From positions 1-64,000 of the forward strand of contig CAJVWI010000008.1 in the NCBI GenBank assembly GCA_913009655.1: a stretch of DNA of 64,000 nt, given 5' to 3'. Shown in pieces: positions 43,917 to 53,848 of the stretch; the stretch's first letter is position 1, and each line of letters opens with the position of its first letter. The translations under genes and the position numbers were made by a program. Below the pieces are notes generated by a model. The model was not told where the DNA came from and did not search any database. It worked only from the letters and a program-made list of their open reading frames with translations. The DNA is from an uncultured Cryomorphaceae bacterium (GTDB lineage: Bacteria; Bacteroidota; Bacteroidia; Flavobacteriales; Schleiferiaceae).

Positions 43917-46101
43917 GGTTCGCTAAAATCCTGTATGCACCAGGAACGCCCTCTCTCCATTGGCGAAAAAGTGAAAGGCCGCAATAAGTAACAGTGCCTT
44001 CACCAAAGTCAGAAACAATCCAAGCACCTCTTTTGTCGACCTCTCCAGGGTCACTCCATGAAATTAATGGTTCAAATGAAGAATCCCAAGAACTAGCAAA
44101 GTATAAACCTCTCTCTTGAACCCAGCCTTCAAAATCTTTTCTATTTAATTCATTCGGGGAATTCATTTGTAAATGGCTTTTAACCAAAAACTCAGGATCA
44201 GCAGTCTCAATGGTCACTCTATCTCTACCTAAATCAAATTGGACAGGACCTATTTTCTTTAAAACTCTATCTCGACTTGCGGTATTATACTGAATAACTA
44301 AGCGACCACCTTTTGAAACATAGTCCTCAATGACATCCTGAGATGCCTTTAGGCCAACATTTACGTTATATGCCCTTATTCCAATAACTAACGCATCTAA
44401 GTCTTTTAATTTTCCCCAAGTTAGATGTGACGCTTCCAAATCAACAACTGACATACCCATTTGCCGCATGGCCATCGGTGCATCATCACCGACACCTTTT
44501 ATGTATCCGATTCTAAGTTCTGGCAATTCCATGGGAATATATCTTAACGGCAATGAACCATCAAGCCAGACCTCTTGGTTCGGAATATGGTTGTATCGAA
44601 GCTTTACGGCTCTTTGAATCACTTGACCATTATCTTTGTTACGGATAACCAGATCGCCTGATTGAGCATTGCTACTGGGCTCAAGATAAAATTGCAAATG
44701 ATAAACATTTTGTTCAGGGCGAAAACTAATAGAAGTAGATTCTTCATTTTTAGTTTTTACACTCCACCCTTTTGGCACTTCAAAATCAAGATTTAGGCTT
44801 TTCTTTTTACCCCATCGAAAAATAGAAAGATCAACTTTACGAATATTTTGGTTTACAAAAACAATGCAAGGCATATAATAATTAATACTAAATGAATTTG
44901 CCTTTTGGACTGGTCGCCTTAGCTCGCCTAAAACCCTATCAGAAGTAACATGATCCGGCCATAATTTTAATATACTCTCTTCTCCCGTTTGTTCATTTTT
45001 AAATAAAATACTCTTTTCTTCTAAAGATTTTAGTTCAAACGGTATGATAACTTTTGAGCGCGTTTCAAGTTTCTGCTGCTTCTCTAAATGAGGGTCATCA
45101 GAATTTAAAATTTTAAAACTAAAGTCTTTTTCTGACTCATGGTATATTTCAATTTCAGTATTCAGACTTTCTCCTTCAATGAAATTTGGACTTTCCGCTC
45201 TAAAGTCCACATAAATTCCTTGTAAATTAATAACATCTTTAGTTTTTGACTTCAAATATCTGTCAGTCCATTTGACCGATTCCCCGGATAATAGCTTTAG
45301 GTATTCTTTTCTAAACCCTCTATCGATTTTCCCAGCAAAACCCTGAGATTTATGCATTCCTCTGGCTTGGGTACCTATTTGTAGGGAGGATTTACCTATT
45401 TCTGGAATAAACCCTCCTATCTCAATCATTTGAATAGAGTCATTCAAGTAATAATCATCAAGATTCTTCAACCACCACGAAGAAGTATTCCAATAAACGG
45501 CTTTGGGATAATATCCCGTATCGTTTGCCCCTAACCGGACTTTATCAAATGCCTTTAAGGCCAGTACTGCAGAAGCTGAATGATGACCATGGCCTGCTCT
45601 CTTATCTGGCGGGAATCGAGTTACAATAACATCTGGCTTGAACTCCATTATAACAGATTCTATTCGATTTAATAATTCATCTTCGTTCCATTTATAAAGA
45701 GTTTCATCCGTGGACTTAGAGTATCCAAAATCCAAAGCCCCTCCAAAAAATTGTTTCGCTCCATCAATTTTTCTCGCAGCAAGAAGCTCATTAGACCTTA
45801 TTACACCTAGAGCTTCACCTAACTCGGGGCCAAGCATATTTTGGCCACCTTCTCCCCTGGTAAGACTTAAATACGCTACATCATACCCATTATATTTGGA
45901 CCAATGAGCAATTAATCTTGTATTCTCATCATCAGGATGTGCAGCGAGATACAAAATCCTATAATCCTGAGATCTCTCATTAAGCGCCAATTCACCATTA
46001 GATGGGGAGACATAATGTCCATAAGTTTGACATTGTAATGAACTTATGAGACCTATGGATGTTAAAAAATATATAATCAAATGCATATGGTTTTCTTTCA
46101 A
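43897..46101 (-). CDS. PIG-L (LmbE) family N-deacetylase with C-terminal GATase-like domain
   Basis: 734 residues. A signal-peptide-like N-terminus (best from the internal ATG at 46086, MHLIIYFLTSIGLISS) suggests periplasmic location. The PIG-L domain (about 45-290) has AAHPDDE (zinc site), RGEGGQN and GHGHHSASA. A beta-sandwich region follows (about 300-520). The C-terminal domain (about 530-734) has RIGYIKGVGDDAPMAMRQMG and DYVSKGGRLVIQYNT, resembling a ThuA/class I amidotransferase-like fold without a clear catalytic triad. It would remove N-acetyl groups from a sugar. It overlaps the SSS symporter by 20 bases. It is too long for a bacillithiol BshB. Confidence 0.85.
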   Translation of the reverse strand: MKENHMHLIIYFLTSIGLISSLQCQTYGHYVSPSNGELALNERSQDYRILYLAAHPDDENTRLIAHWSKYNGYDVAYLSLTRGEGGQNMLGPELGEALGVIRSNELLAARKIDGAKQFFGGALDFGYSKSTDETLYKWNEDELLNRIESVIMEFKPDVIVTRFPPDKRAGHGHHSASAVLALKAFDKVRLGANDTGYYPKAVYWNTSSWWLKNLDDYYLNDSIQMIEIGGFIPEIGKSSLQIGTQARGMHKSQGFAGKIDRGFRKEYLKLLSGESVKWTDRYLKSKTKDVINLQGIYVDFRAESPNFIEGESLNTEIEIYHESEKDFSFKILNSDDPHLEKQQKLETRSKVIIPFELKSLEEKSILFKNEQTGEESILKLWPDHVTSDRVLGELRRPVQKANSFSINYYMPCIVFVNQNIRKVDLSIFRWGKKKSLNLDFEVPKGWSVKTKNEESTSISFRPEQNVYHLQFYLEPSSNAQSGDLVIRNKDNGQVIQRAVKLRYNHIPNQEVWLDGSLPLRYIPMELPELRIGYIKGVGDDAPMAMRQMGMSVVDLEASHLTWGKLKDLDALVIGIRAYNVNVGLKASQDVIEDYVSKGGRLVIQYNTASRDRVLKKIGPVQFDLGRDRVTIETADPEFLVKSHLQMNSPNELNRKDFEGWVQERGLYFASSWDSSFEPLISWSDPGEVDKRGAWIVSDFGEGTVTYCGLSLFRQWREGVPGAYRILANLVGHGK

Positions 46102-46189
46102 GTTTAAAATTAGATCAATGTAAAAAAAATCAATGTAGTTCGCATATATTAGTGGTCTCCATAACCTTGAATGTTATTTACTCTATACC

Positions 46190-49100
46190 GTGAAAAAAAT
46201 TTACACACTACTCTTACTTGCTTTTTCTTTTGTAAGTCAAGCACAGAATTCATCAGCATATCAATCAGTTGAGAACAATTCTCGTGTCATTTTTCAATCT
46301 GGAACTTATTCATTGCCTTTATTGTCCGAAATTACAATTAAGAGTTTTAATAAATCTGAAAGAAATTTAGATAAAGTTGTTAGAATTATATCTTCAAAAA
46401 AACCCTTGAGCAAAAAGGCTTGGATAGAGTTAGAAGAAATGGGAGTTAAAAATATTGGATATCTTCCAATAAGTTCATATTTGGTTTTAATGCCAAAAAC
46501 GAATAAAGAACTTCTTTTGGGGTTCAGGAAAAATGGTATTATCGGAATAGGTTCTCTCTTACCGGAAATGAAACTTTCAGAGCAGTTAGCTAGTGGGAAT
46601 GTTCCTGAATACATTTGGGTAGGATCAAAATGGGAACTTTATATCGAGGGAATACCCTCAATCGATTGGTCCAATGTTATTGATGATTTAAATAACCTTG
46701 ATATCGATATTTTAGGCACAGAATTCAAGGGGCTTAAAATTTTAATTTCACCAGAAGATGTTAATTCCCTAGCGAATCATCCTTTCATTACTTACATCCA
46801 ACAGAAAGAGGCTCCGGCTGAAACAGAGAATAAAATTGGAATTAAAAACCACAGATCAAATGCCTTAAGAGTTTCATACTTAGGAGGGCGGGATTACGAT
46901 GGAACTGGTGTTGTCGTAGGACACGGAGATGATGGAGATATTGTGCCTCATATTGACTTCACAGGTAGAATTCTAGCGAATAAATCCGGCCCCTCAAATG
47001 GGGCTCATGGTGACCATGTTGCAGGAACAATAATGGGAGGGGGCAATTTGGATCCTGATGGTGAAGGTCAAGCTCCTGGATCAAAATTGGTATACTATGA
47101 CTATCCTGACAACTTAAATGACATTGATGTAGATTATAATTTGTACGGAATAAGAGTTACTGCATCTTCGTACTCTAATGGTTGTAATGCTGGATATACA
47201 GCATTTACGCGTCAGGTGGACTTAGATGCTATTCAGCACCCAAGCTTAACTCACGTCTTTTCTGCTGGAAATAATGGTAATTCTAATTGTAATTATGGCG
47301 CAGGGTCTGGCTGGGGAAATATAACTGGCGGCCACAAGCAGGGCAAAAATGTTTTGGCTACAGCAAATGTTACAGGAGCTGATATTATTGCTGGATCAAG
47401 CAGTAGAGGACCAGCTCATGATGGACGTATCAAGCCGGATATCGCAGCCCTAGGAACGAACGTATTCTCTTGTCTCGCTCCAAATGACTATCGTTCCATC
47501 ACGGGAACATCTATGGCATGTCCAGGAATAGCGGGCGTGATGGCTCAGCTCTATGATGCTTATAGGCAAAACAATAATGGAACTGACCCTGAAGGAGGTT
47601 TAATGAGATCTCTATTGACCAACAATGCAGATGATCTGGGAAATCCAGGCCCGGACTTTAAATACGGTTATGGCAGAGTAAATGGACTTAGGGCCGCAAA
47701 AGTTATCGAAATGGGTTGGTTTCATAAGGACAGTGTTGCGCAAGGCGAAACAGATACTGTTAGCATAAACGTTCCCTTAGGCAGTGGTATTGGAGAACTT
47801 AGAGTGATGTTACATTGGACAGATCCTCAAGCTACTGTAAATGCTGGACGCGCATTGGTAAATGATTTAAATGCTACACTTAAATTAGATGCTGCAGCCT
47901 GGCTACCTTGGGTTTTAGACCCAACACCAAACGCAACGGCATTAAACTCAAATGCAGTTCGAGCCGTGGATAGTTTGAACAACTCTGAACAATTCACTTT
48001 ATCCCAGCCAACTGGAGGCACCTACAAATTATTAGTCAATGGAAATTCTATACCTGTTGGACCTCAAGAATACTGGGTTACTTGGACAATAGTAAATAAT
48101 GAAGTGGAGCTGACTTATCCAACTGGCGGAGAAGTAATACCCCCACTTACAACAATTCCTGTAAGATGGGATGCTCCGGATGGCACTGGGACTTTCAGTC
48201 TCGAATACAGCACTAATGGAGGAAATACTTTTACCCAATTTGCTACTGCATCTGCAACTAGCCGGCAGGCGAACTTTCTCACTCCCAACGGTGCAGGAGA
48301 TAGCCTGGTATTCAAAGTGCAAAGGGGAACTCAGCAAGATTTGAGTGATACTCCCATTGGGCTTATTGGATATCCTGGAAATCTTCAACTTAATTGGGCT
48401 TGTCCCGACTCGTTCAATGTGAGCTGGAATTCAGTTAATAATGCTTCAGGTTATGTCGTTTATATATTAGGTCAAGAATACATGGATCCTATCGATACAA
48501 CTGCTAGCAACTCTTATACATTTTACAATATGAATCCATCCAATACAATATGGTGGAGTGTCGCCGCCTTAACCCCTGGAGGAAAGGCAGGCAAAAGAGC
48601 AGTTGCGGTTGAAAAAATACCAGGACTGCAAGGCTGCTTATTAACAAATGATGTTGTCATGACGTCAGTTTTAAGCCCTTCAGACAATATTCCAGATTGT
48701 CAAAGTACCAGCAACTTACCAGTATCCATTTTAATTGAAAATGGTGGTTTAGACTCGGTATTTACTGTCCCAATGGCTTATCAGTTTGGTAGCAATCCAA
48801 TTGTCAGAGATACAGCCTATGTAAGCTTAGCATCAACAAATACTCATGTATTCACATTTGACACAGCAGTAAACGTTAGTTTGATAGGATCGTATTCAAT
48901 CAAAGTATGGATGGAGTCTTTAATTGATCAAAATAGATGGAATGATACATTGATTTCCTTCTTTGAAATAGTGCAATCTGACTCGACTTATGCAATGCCT
49001 TACGCTCAAAATTTTGATAGTTTTTCAACTTGCGCAACCAGTAATAACTGTGGTTCCACTATTTGTAATTTAAGTGGGCACATGACCAACTGGAACAATG

Positions 49101-51082
49101 GCTCGCAAGATGATATAGATTGGAGAACTAATTCGGGAGGAACGCCATCTTCAGGCACCGGTCCATCCTCTGGACATACAAGTGGCTCTGGAAATGATAG
49201 GTATTTATACCTCGAGGCCTCATCCTGTTATGAAAATACTGCAATTCTCACAACACCATGTATTGATATGACGCAGACAATAATTCCTGAATTAGAGTTC
49301 TGGTCTCACATGTCAGGAAATTCGGATGGTGAACTGCATATTGATGTTTTGAGCCAGGGACAATGGTATAATGATTTCGCCCCAGTTATTTCCACTGTAG
49401 CAGGATCCAATTGGACTCAACAAAATGTGTCTTTAGCTGCATTTGCTGGGGATGTTATTGTTGTCAGGTTCCGTGGGAAAACAGGTGATGCTTTTTCAAG
49501 TGACGTTGCAATTGACGATATCTCAATCACAGAAGTTACAAGTGCTCCAACGGCAAACTTCAGTATAAGCAATTCACTTCCATGCCTGAATCAAACAATT
49601 TTCTTCATTGACAACAGTTTAAATGGACCAAATCAATGGGTTTGGAATATTAGTCCTAGTTCAGGATATTCATATATGAATGGAACAGATTCAACAAGTC
49701 AGTATCCGCAAATTTCTTTTAACAATTTTGGCACTTACAGTATTAGTTTGACGGCTAGTAACAATTACGGATCAAACACCTCAAGTTCTTCTTCTATAAT
49801 AGTAAATGGTGGATCCAACTTACCGTTCAACCAAGGATTTAATAATTTTTTACCATCTGGTTGGGAGCTTGAAAACCCTGATAACTCTACAACTTGGGAT
49901 CAAAAAAATGCAATAGGAAGCAACGGACAAAATACCTCAACTGTATATGTGTCCAATGTCAACTACAATGCACCTCTTCAAGAGGATTATCTAATAACCC
50001 CAGGAATCGACTTAACAGGAGCCTCACAACCTGTTTTGATTTTTGATGTCGCTTATGCCACATATAGCTCAAATTATTCTGATGGACTTAGAGTTGATGT
50101 CTCTTCAAATTGTGGCAGTTCTTGGAGTCCTGCAGGATACCTCAAATCCGGAACTGTATTGGCTACAGTACCGGCCCAAACTTCTTCATTTACCCCGAAT
50201 AGTTCGGGTCAATGGCGTGAGGATACTGTTTTTCTTGCAACCTCATTATCTGGACCTAGCATCAAATTTAGATTTGCTGCAATAAATGGTTATGGCAATA
50301 ACTTATATATTGATAATGTTAGGGTTTATAATCTTGGAGCCAGTGCGCCAAATGCATCTATAAATAGCTCAGTATCCAGCGCGACATGTATTAATGATAC
50401 AGTTGTTTTCCAGGCTATGAATCCAGGGACGGCAATCGCTTCTTGGGACTTTGGTGCAGGCTCAATTCCAAGTAGCGCAAATGGTGCGGGACCCCATTCC
50501 ATTGTATATTTTTCAAGCGGACCAAAATCAGCGACTCTTTCTCTTACAAATTCCGGTGGGACAGATATCGATACGTTAGGATTTAATGTTGGTCAACCTG
50601 TCATTGCTGGATTTTCCTATAATACCAGTGGTCAAACCGTAAGTTTTACAGATAATTCAAATGGCATTGGGACCCAGTGGAATTGGGATTTTGGTGATGG
50701 ATCAATTAGCAGTCTTCAAAATCCAACACACTCCTACCCATCGACTGGTGGATCTTTTGATGTCTATTTTGCAACATACAATGACTGCGGTTGGGATACA
50801 ACAACCTCAACTCTTCAGATATCAGGAGTTGGAGCCGATGAACCTATCGCAATTGATTGGTCCTTATCGCCAAATCCCAGCAATGACAGGATTAATATAG
50901 TCAGTCCTTTTAATGATCATATTGACAATGTCCAAGTAATTGATGCTTTAGGTAGAGTGGTTTTCAACGGTAAGCTATCATCAGAGAACTCTTTAAATAT
51001 CGAGTCATTTGCCGCTGGGCAGTATTTAATACGGATTCATGCAAAGGGAACAAGAAAAGTGCTTCCTTTCATAAAAAAATAA
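46190..51082 (+). CDS. T9SS-secreted S8 (subtilisin-family) peptidase with MAM, PKD and sorting domains
   Basis: 1630 residues from a GTG start (MKKIYTLLLLAFSFVSQAQ signal peptide; I see no better ATG). A propeptide (about 20-210) precedes the S8 domain, with Asp in GHGDDGDIVPHIDF (about 247-250), His in GAHGDHVAG (273), oxyanion Asn in SAGNNGNS and Ser in GTSMACPG (441). A convertase-like P domain, FN3 and CARDB-like domains follow. One MAM-like domain (GTGPSSGHTSG ... DVAIDD) sits near 925-1110, then a PKD, a choice-of-anchor-like jelly roll (about 1210-1380), another PKD and a type A sorting domain (LSPNPSNDRINIVS). It should be secreted by T9SS and act on extracellular protein. Confidence 0.9.
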   Translation: MKKIYTLLLLAFSFVSQAQNSSAYQSVENNSRVIFQSGTYSLPLLSEITIKSFNKSERNLDKVVRIISSKKPLSKKAWIELEEMGVKNIGYLPISSYLVLMPKTNKELLLGFRKNGIIGIGSLLPEMKLSEQLASGNVPEYIWVGSKWELYIEGIPSIDWSNVIDDLNNLDIDILGTEFKGLKILISPEDVNSLANHPFITYIQQKEAPAETENKIGIKNHRSNALRVSYLGGRDYDGTGVVVGHGDDGDIVPHIDFTGRILANKSGPSNGAHGDHVAGTIMGGGNLDPDGEGQAPGSKLVYYDYPDNLNDIDVDYNLYGIRVTASSYSNGCNAGYTAFTRQVDLDAIQHPSLTHVFSAGNNGNSNCNYGAGSGWGNITGGHKQGKNVLATANVTGADIIAGSSSRGPAHDGRIKPDIAALGTNVFSCLAPNDYRSITGTSMACPGIAGVMAQLYDAYRQNNNGTDPEGGLMRSLLTNNADDLGNPGPDFKYGYGRVNGLRAAKVIEMGWFHKDSVAQGETDTVSINVPLGSGIGELRVMLHWTDPQATVNAGRALVNDLNATLKLDAAAWLPWVLDPTPNATALNSNAVRAVDSLNNSEQFTLSQPTGGTYKLLVNGNSIPVGPQEYWVTWTIVNNEVELTYPTGGEVIPPLTTIPVRWDAPDGTGTFSLEYSTNGGNTFTQFATASATSRQANFLTPNGAGDSLVFKVQRGTQQDLSDTPIGLIGYPGNLQLNWACPDSFNVSWNSVNNASGYVVYILGQEYMDPIDTTASNSYTFYNMNPSNTIWWSVAALTPGGKAGKRAVAVEKIPGLQGCLLTNDVVMTSVLSPSDNIPDCQSTSNLPVSILIENGGLDSVFTVPMAYQFGSNPIVRDTAYVSLASTNTHVFTFDTAVNVSLIGSYSIKVWMESLIDQNRWNDTLISFFEIVQSDSTYAMPYAQNFDSFSTCATSNNCGSTICNLSGHMTNWNNGSQDDIDWRTNSGGTPSSGTGPSSGHTSGSGNDRYLYLEASSCYENTAILTTPCIDMTQTIIPELEFWSHMSGNSDGELHIDVLSQGQWYNDFAPVISTVAGSNWTQQNVSLAAFAGDVIVVRFRGKTGDAFSSDVAIDDISITEVTSAPTANFSISNSLPCLNQTIFFIDNSLNGPNQWVWNISPSSGYSYMNGTDSTSQYPQISFNNFGTYSISLTASNNYGSNTSSSSSIIVNGGSNLPFNQGFNNFLPSGWELENPDNSTTWDQKNAIGSNGQNTSTVYVSNVNYNAPLQEDYLITPGIDLTGASQPVLIFDVAYATYSSNYSDGLRVDVSSNCGSSWSPAGYLKSGTVLATVPAQTSSFTPNSSGQWREDTVFLATSLSGPSIKFRFAAINGYGNNLYIDNVRVYNLGASAPNASINSSVSSATCINDTVVFQAMNPGTAIASWDFGAGSIPSSANGAGPHSIVYFSSGPKSATLSLTNSGGTDIDTLGFNVGQPVIAGFSYNTSGQTVSFTDNSNGIGTQWNWDFGDGSISSLQNPTHSYPSTGGSFDVYFATYNDCGWDTTTSTLQISGVGADEPIAIDWSLSPNPSNDRINIVSPFNDHIDNVQVIDALGRVVFNGKLSSENSLNIESFAAGQYLIRIHAKGTRKVLPFIKK

Positions 51083-51102
51083 TTCAGTTAAGACCAACTG
51101 GG

Positions 51103-51142
51103 AAACTCCAATTATTTAATAGTTAGATAATTGGGGTTTTTT
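51103..51142 (+). terminator. rho-independent terminator after the subtilase gene
   Basis: AAACTCCAATTAT pairs with ATAATTGGGGTTT (13-bp stem, one G-U), 11-base loop, followed by a T-run. It lies 20 bases after the subtilase stop and 45 before the end of the convergent GNAT gene. Confidence 0.75.
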
Positions 51143-51187
51143 ATGCAACGACTTTTATCTAAAAAAATGAAATTAGTTGATAATAGC

Positions 51188-51721
51188 TTACTTCGTTATT
51201 CGGAATAGTAACTCTTCCACCTTTTCATTTGGGAGTTTGATTAGGCCACAGGATTCAAAGCCTAATTTTTCTAAAAGCCTCTGAGAAGAAATATTTTGTT
51301 TTGACACAATTGCTTTAATTTCTTGAATATGAAATTCTTCAAATCCGGCTTTTATTAATCTTGATGATGCCTCATAGGCATAACCAAATCTTTCATATTT
51401 AGGAAGAAGGCCAAAACCAATGTCAACCCCATCTAATCCATCTCTATCGTAGATGCCGCAAATCCCTATCTTATCTCCACTTATCTTTTCAATCAGTGAA
51501 TAATTTGAATATCCAAGATTATATAATTGAGGTAGCATATTAGTTTGAATATATTTTAATGCATCCGGAATTGAATATATTCTTCTATCTCCCACAAACT
51601 TTAAAAATTTCGGTGCATTCATTAATTGAAATATTAAGTCAGCATCTTCTTCTGAAGTAGGTCTTATGAATAATCTCTGTGTTTCAAAATTTTGATGAAC
51701 TATTTTTTTCATTGGGCCCAT
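51188..51721 (-). CDS. GNAT-family N-acetyltransferase (RimJ/L-like)
   Basis: 177 residues. The N-terminal ETQRLFIRPTSEEDADLIFQLMN is typical of RimJ/RimL-type GNATs. The acetyl-CoA loop is less clear but GFGLLPKYERFGYAYEASSRLI (about residues 104-125) supplies the fold core, and NISSQRLLEKLGF (about 144-156) the family end. It would transfer acetyl from acetyl-CoA to a protein N-terminus, amine or metabolite; substrate unknown. It is convergent with the subtilase gene and lies 31 bases after the second symporter's start-side neighbour (its ORF follows the symporter stop). The ATG at 51712 is an alternative start. Confidence 0.82.
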   Translation of the reverse strand: MGPMKKIVHQNFETQRLFIRPTSEEDADLIFQLMNAPKFLKFVGDRRIYSIPDALKYIQTNMLPQLYNLGYSNYSLIEKISGDKIGICGIYDRDGLDGVDIGFGLLPKYERFGYAYEASSRLIKAGFEEFHIQEIKAIVSKQNISSQRLLEKLGFESCGLIKLPNEKVEELLFRITK

Positions 51722-51751
51722 TCCATTTCAGTATTTGTTCTAACATTTTAC

Positions 51752-53197
51752 TTAGGAAATGTTTTTGACTGATGAGGAGCTGAAATAAAGCATCATAGTC
51801 ATGAGTAATCCATTTAATATAATAATTTCAAAACCAAAAGTGTAATTAAAATACATTGGGGAGATCCAACCAATAAAATAAGTCAGAAGTGGACTCAATA
51901 TCGCAGCGAATGGAATAATCCATTTGTTAGGGATTTTAGCCTTAGAGAATATTCCAAAAGTAAAGAGCCCCAATAATGGCCCATAAGTATAGCCAGCTGC
52001 AGTAAAAATATTTTTGATTATGCTTGCATCAACAAAGGGGCGGGCTGCAATTATTAAAAGAGCAATCGCTAATGTCATTCCGACGTGAACCCTTTTTCTT
52101 ATTAATAACCCTCGAGACTCTTTCATTTTCTCGATACCAAGAATATCAACACAAAAAGATGTAGTGAGAGAAGTAAGAGCAGAGTCTGCCGATGAGTATG
52201 CTGCAGCTATAAGTCCAATGAAAAATAATAGCCCCACAATTATTGGAATCTCCGCATAACTTGCCACTGCTGGAAAAAGTTGATCCCCATGAGCTTCTAT
52301 ACCTTCTTGACGGGCATAGATTAACAAAAGAACTCCTAGAGATAAAAAAAGTGCGTTAACAAAAACAAGAACACCCGAGAGAGTTATCATATTCAATTGA
52401 GCCTCTTTTAGGTTTCTGCAAGTCAAGTTTTTTTGCATCATATCTTGATCTAGTCCTGTCATAGCAAGAGTGATAAATATTCCACCTAAAAACTGTTTCC
52501 AAAAATTCCTGCCATCAGTTGCGTCTGGGAAAAACCATTTAGATTCATCCTGAGAAAATATAGTATTAATAATTCCATTGGAATTATCCAAGGAATTATA
52601 GACATAATAAATAGTTAAACACATAGCTCCAAGCATAGCTATGGTTTGCAATGTATCAGTAAATATTACTGTACGGATACCTCCTCGATTGGTATAAACC
52701 CATATCAAAGCCAAAGTAATTAGTACAGTCCAAATAAAACTAACTCCAAGTTCATCAAAAACTAAAGACTGGAGAACCGATGCAACCAGATAAAGTCGAA
52801 AAGAAGCCCCTAACCACCTTGATATTATAAAAAAAGTGGCTCCGGTTGTATGGGCAACCTTTCCATACCGTTGAGCTAAAAATCCATAGATTGTGGTAGT
52901 GTTATGTTTATAATATATTGGCAATAATAAAAATGCAATACAGAAATAACCAACAACGTAGCCCAACACCATTTGTAAATAAGCCATACCAGAAGTTTCT
53001 ACCCAGCCTGGTACTGAAATAAATGTTACGCCACTTAGTGATGCCCCAATCATTCCAAAACTCACAAGCCACCAAGGTGATTGTCTGTTTCCAAGAAAAA
53101 ATGTCGAATTATCAGTTTTTTTTGTGCTTATTCTGGCAACAATAAGAAGCAGGCAAAAATACCCAACCATTAAGAGTAAAATATATTCTGGTTTCAT
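51752..53197 (-). CDS. sodium:solute symporter family protein
   Basis: 481 residues, about 13 membrane helices, SSS family. Visible signatures are FFLGNRQSPWWLVSFGMIGASLSGVTFISVPGWV (N-terminal core) and YTNRGGIRTVIFTDTLQTIAML. It is shorter than the other symporter in the window and lacks its large soluble loop, so it is a different subgroup rather than a recent duplicate. It imports a solute with sodium; the substrate is not evident. Start codons of this gene and recR are only 29 bp apart on opposite strands, so their promoters overlap the ends of the coding regions. Confidence 0.85.
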   Translation of the reverse strand: MKPEYILLLMVGYFCLLLIVARISTKKTDNSTFFLGNRQSPWWLVSFGMIGASLSGVTFISVPGWVETSGMAYLQMVLGYVVGYFCIAFLLLPIYYKHNTTTIYGFLAQRYGKVAHTTGATFFIISRWLGASFRLYLVASVLQSLVFDELGVSFIWTVLITLALIWVYTNRGGIRTVIFTDTLQTIAMLGAMCLTIYYVYNSLDNSNGIINTIFSQDESKWFFPDATDGRNFWKQFLGGIFITLAMTGLDQDMMQKNLTCRNLKEAQLNMITLSGVLVFVNALFLSLGVLLLIYARQEGIEAHGDQLFPAVASYAEIPIIVGLLFFIGLIAAAYSSADSALTSLTTSFCVDILGIEKMKESRGLLIRKRVHVGMTLAIALLIIAARPFVDASIIKNIFTAAGYTYGPLLGLFTFGIFSKAKIPNKWIIPFAAILSPLLTYFIGWISPMYFNYTFGFEIIILNGLLMTMMLYFSSSSVKNIS

Positions 53198-53213
53198 GCC
53201 TGTAAAGATGGCG

Positions 53214-53221
53214 TACTTTTA
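53214..53221 (+). promoter_or_regulatory. possible -7 element of recR in the 29-bp divergent gap
   Basis: TACTTTTA ends 5 bases before the ATG at 53227; the last base deviates from TAnnTTTG. If used, the message would be essentially leaderless. No good TTG is seen at the usual distance. Confidence 0.3.
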
Positions 53222-53226
53222 CCATA

Positions 53227-53844
53227 ATGGAACTCCCGTCAAAATCAATGGAACGAGCGGTACAAGAATTGTCCAGACTACCAGGAATAGGTAGGCGTTC
53301 TGCACTTCGGTTAATTCTACATCTCCTTCGCCAAGGAAATGATAGAATGGAGAATTTAGCAACTTCAATACAAGATTTGAGCAGTAATTCCCAATTCTGC
53401 GAGAACTGTCATAGTATAAGCGATGTGGCATTGTGCAGCATATGCAATGACCCAAAAAGAGATGGTAAATCTATATGTGTAGTTGAAGATATTCGAGATG
53501 TTCTTGCTTTAGAGAATACTCATGCTTTTCGTGGGAAATACCATGTCCTTGGTGGACTAATATCTCCAATGGATGGTCTGGGGCCTGGGGATTTAACAAT
53601 TGATGAATTGATAGAAAAAATAAAAAGCAATGGGGCAGACGAGGTTATCATGGCTTTGAGCTCCACAATGGAAGGAGATACAACGGCTTTTTATATTTAC
53701 AGAAAGATAGGAGACCTTTCTTTGAAATTGACATCTATAGCACGGGGCCTGCCAATAGGTGATTCGCTTGAGTATGCTGATGAAGTAACGCTCAGTAGAT
53801 CATTACAGCAGCGTGTTCTATTTGAATCAACATTGAGTAAATAA
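53227..53844 (+). CDS. recR: recombination mediator RecR
   Basis: 205 residues, normal length. The helix-hairpin-helix is LSRLPGIGRRSALRLILHLL (about residues 16-35), followed by the C4 zinc finger FCENCHSISDVALCSIC (about 57-73). A Toprim domain follows with ICVVEDIRDVLALE and YHVLGGLISPMDGLGPGDL. The N-terminus MELPSKSMERAVQEL matches Bacteroidota RecR well, fixing the start. With RecF (36272-37366) it forms part of the RecFOR system that loads RecA on gaps. It is 4 bases before the GT2 fusion gene and only 29 bp from the divergent symporter start. Confidence 0.95.
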   Translation: MELPSKSMERAVQELSRLPGIGRRSALRLILHLLRQGNDRMENLATSIQDLSSNSQFCENCHSISDVALCSICNDPKRDGKSICVVEDIRDVLALENTHAFRGKYHVLGGLISPMDGLGPGDLTIDELIEKIKSNGADEVIMALSSTMEGDTTAFYIYRKIGDLSLKLTSIARGLPIGDSLEYADEVTLSRSLQQRVLFESTLSK

Positions 53845-53848
53845 AAAG

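Noticed and set aside
43897-46101. Bacillithiol deacetylase BshB
   Set aside because: Far too long, with a signal-like N-terminus and an extra C-terminal domain; no other bsh genes nearby.
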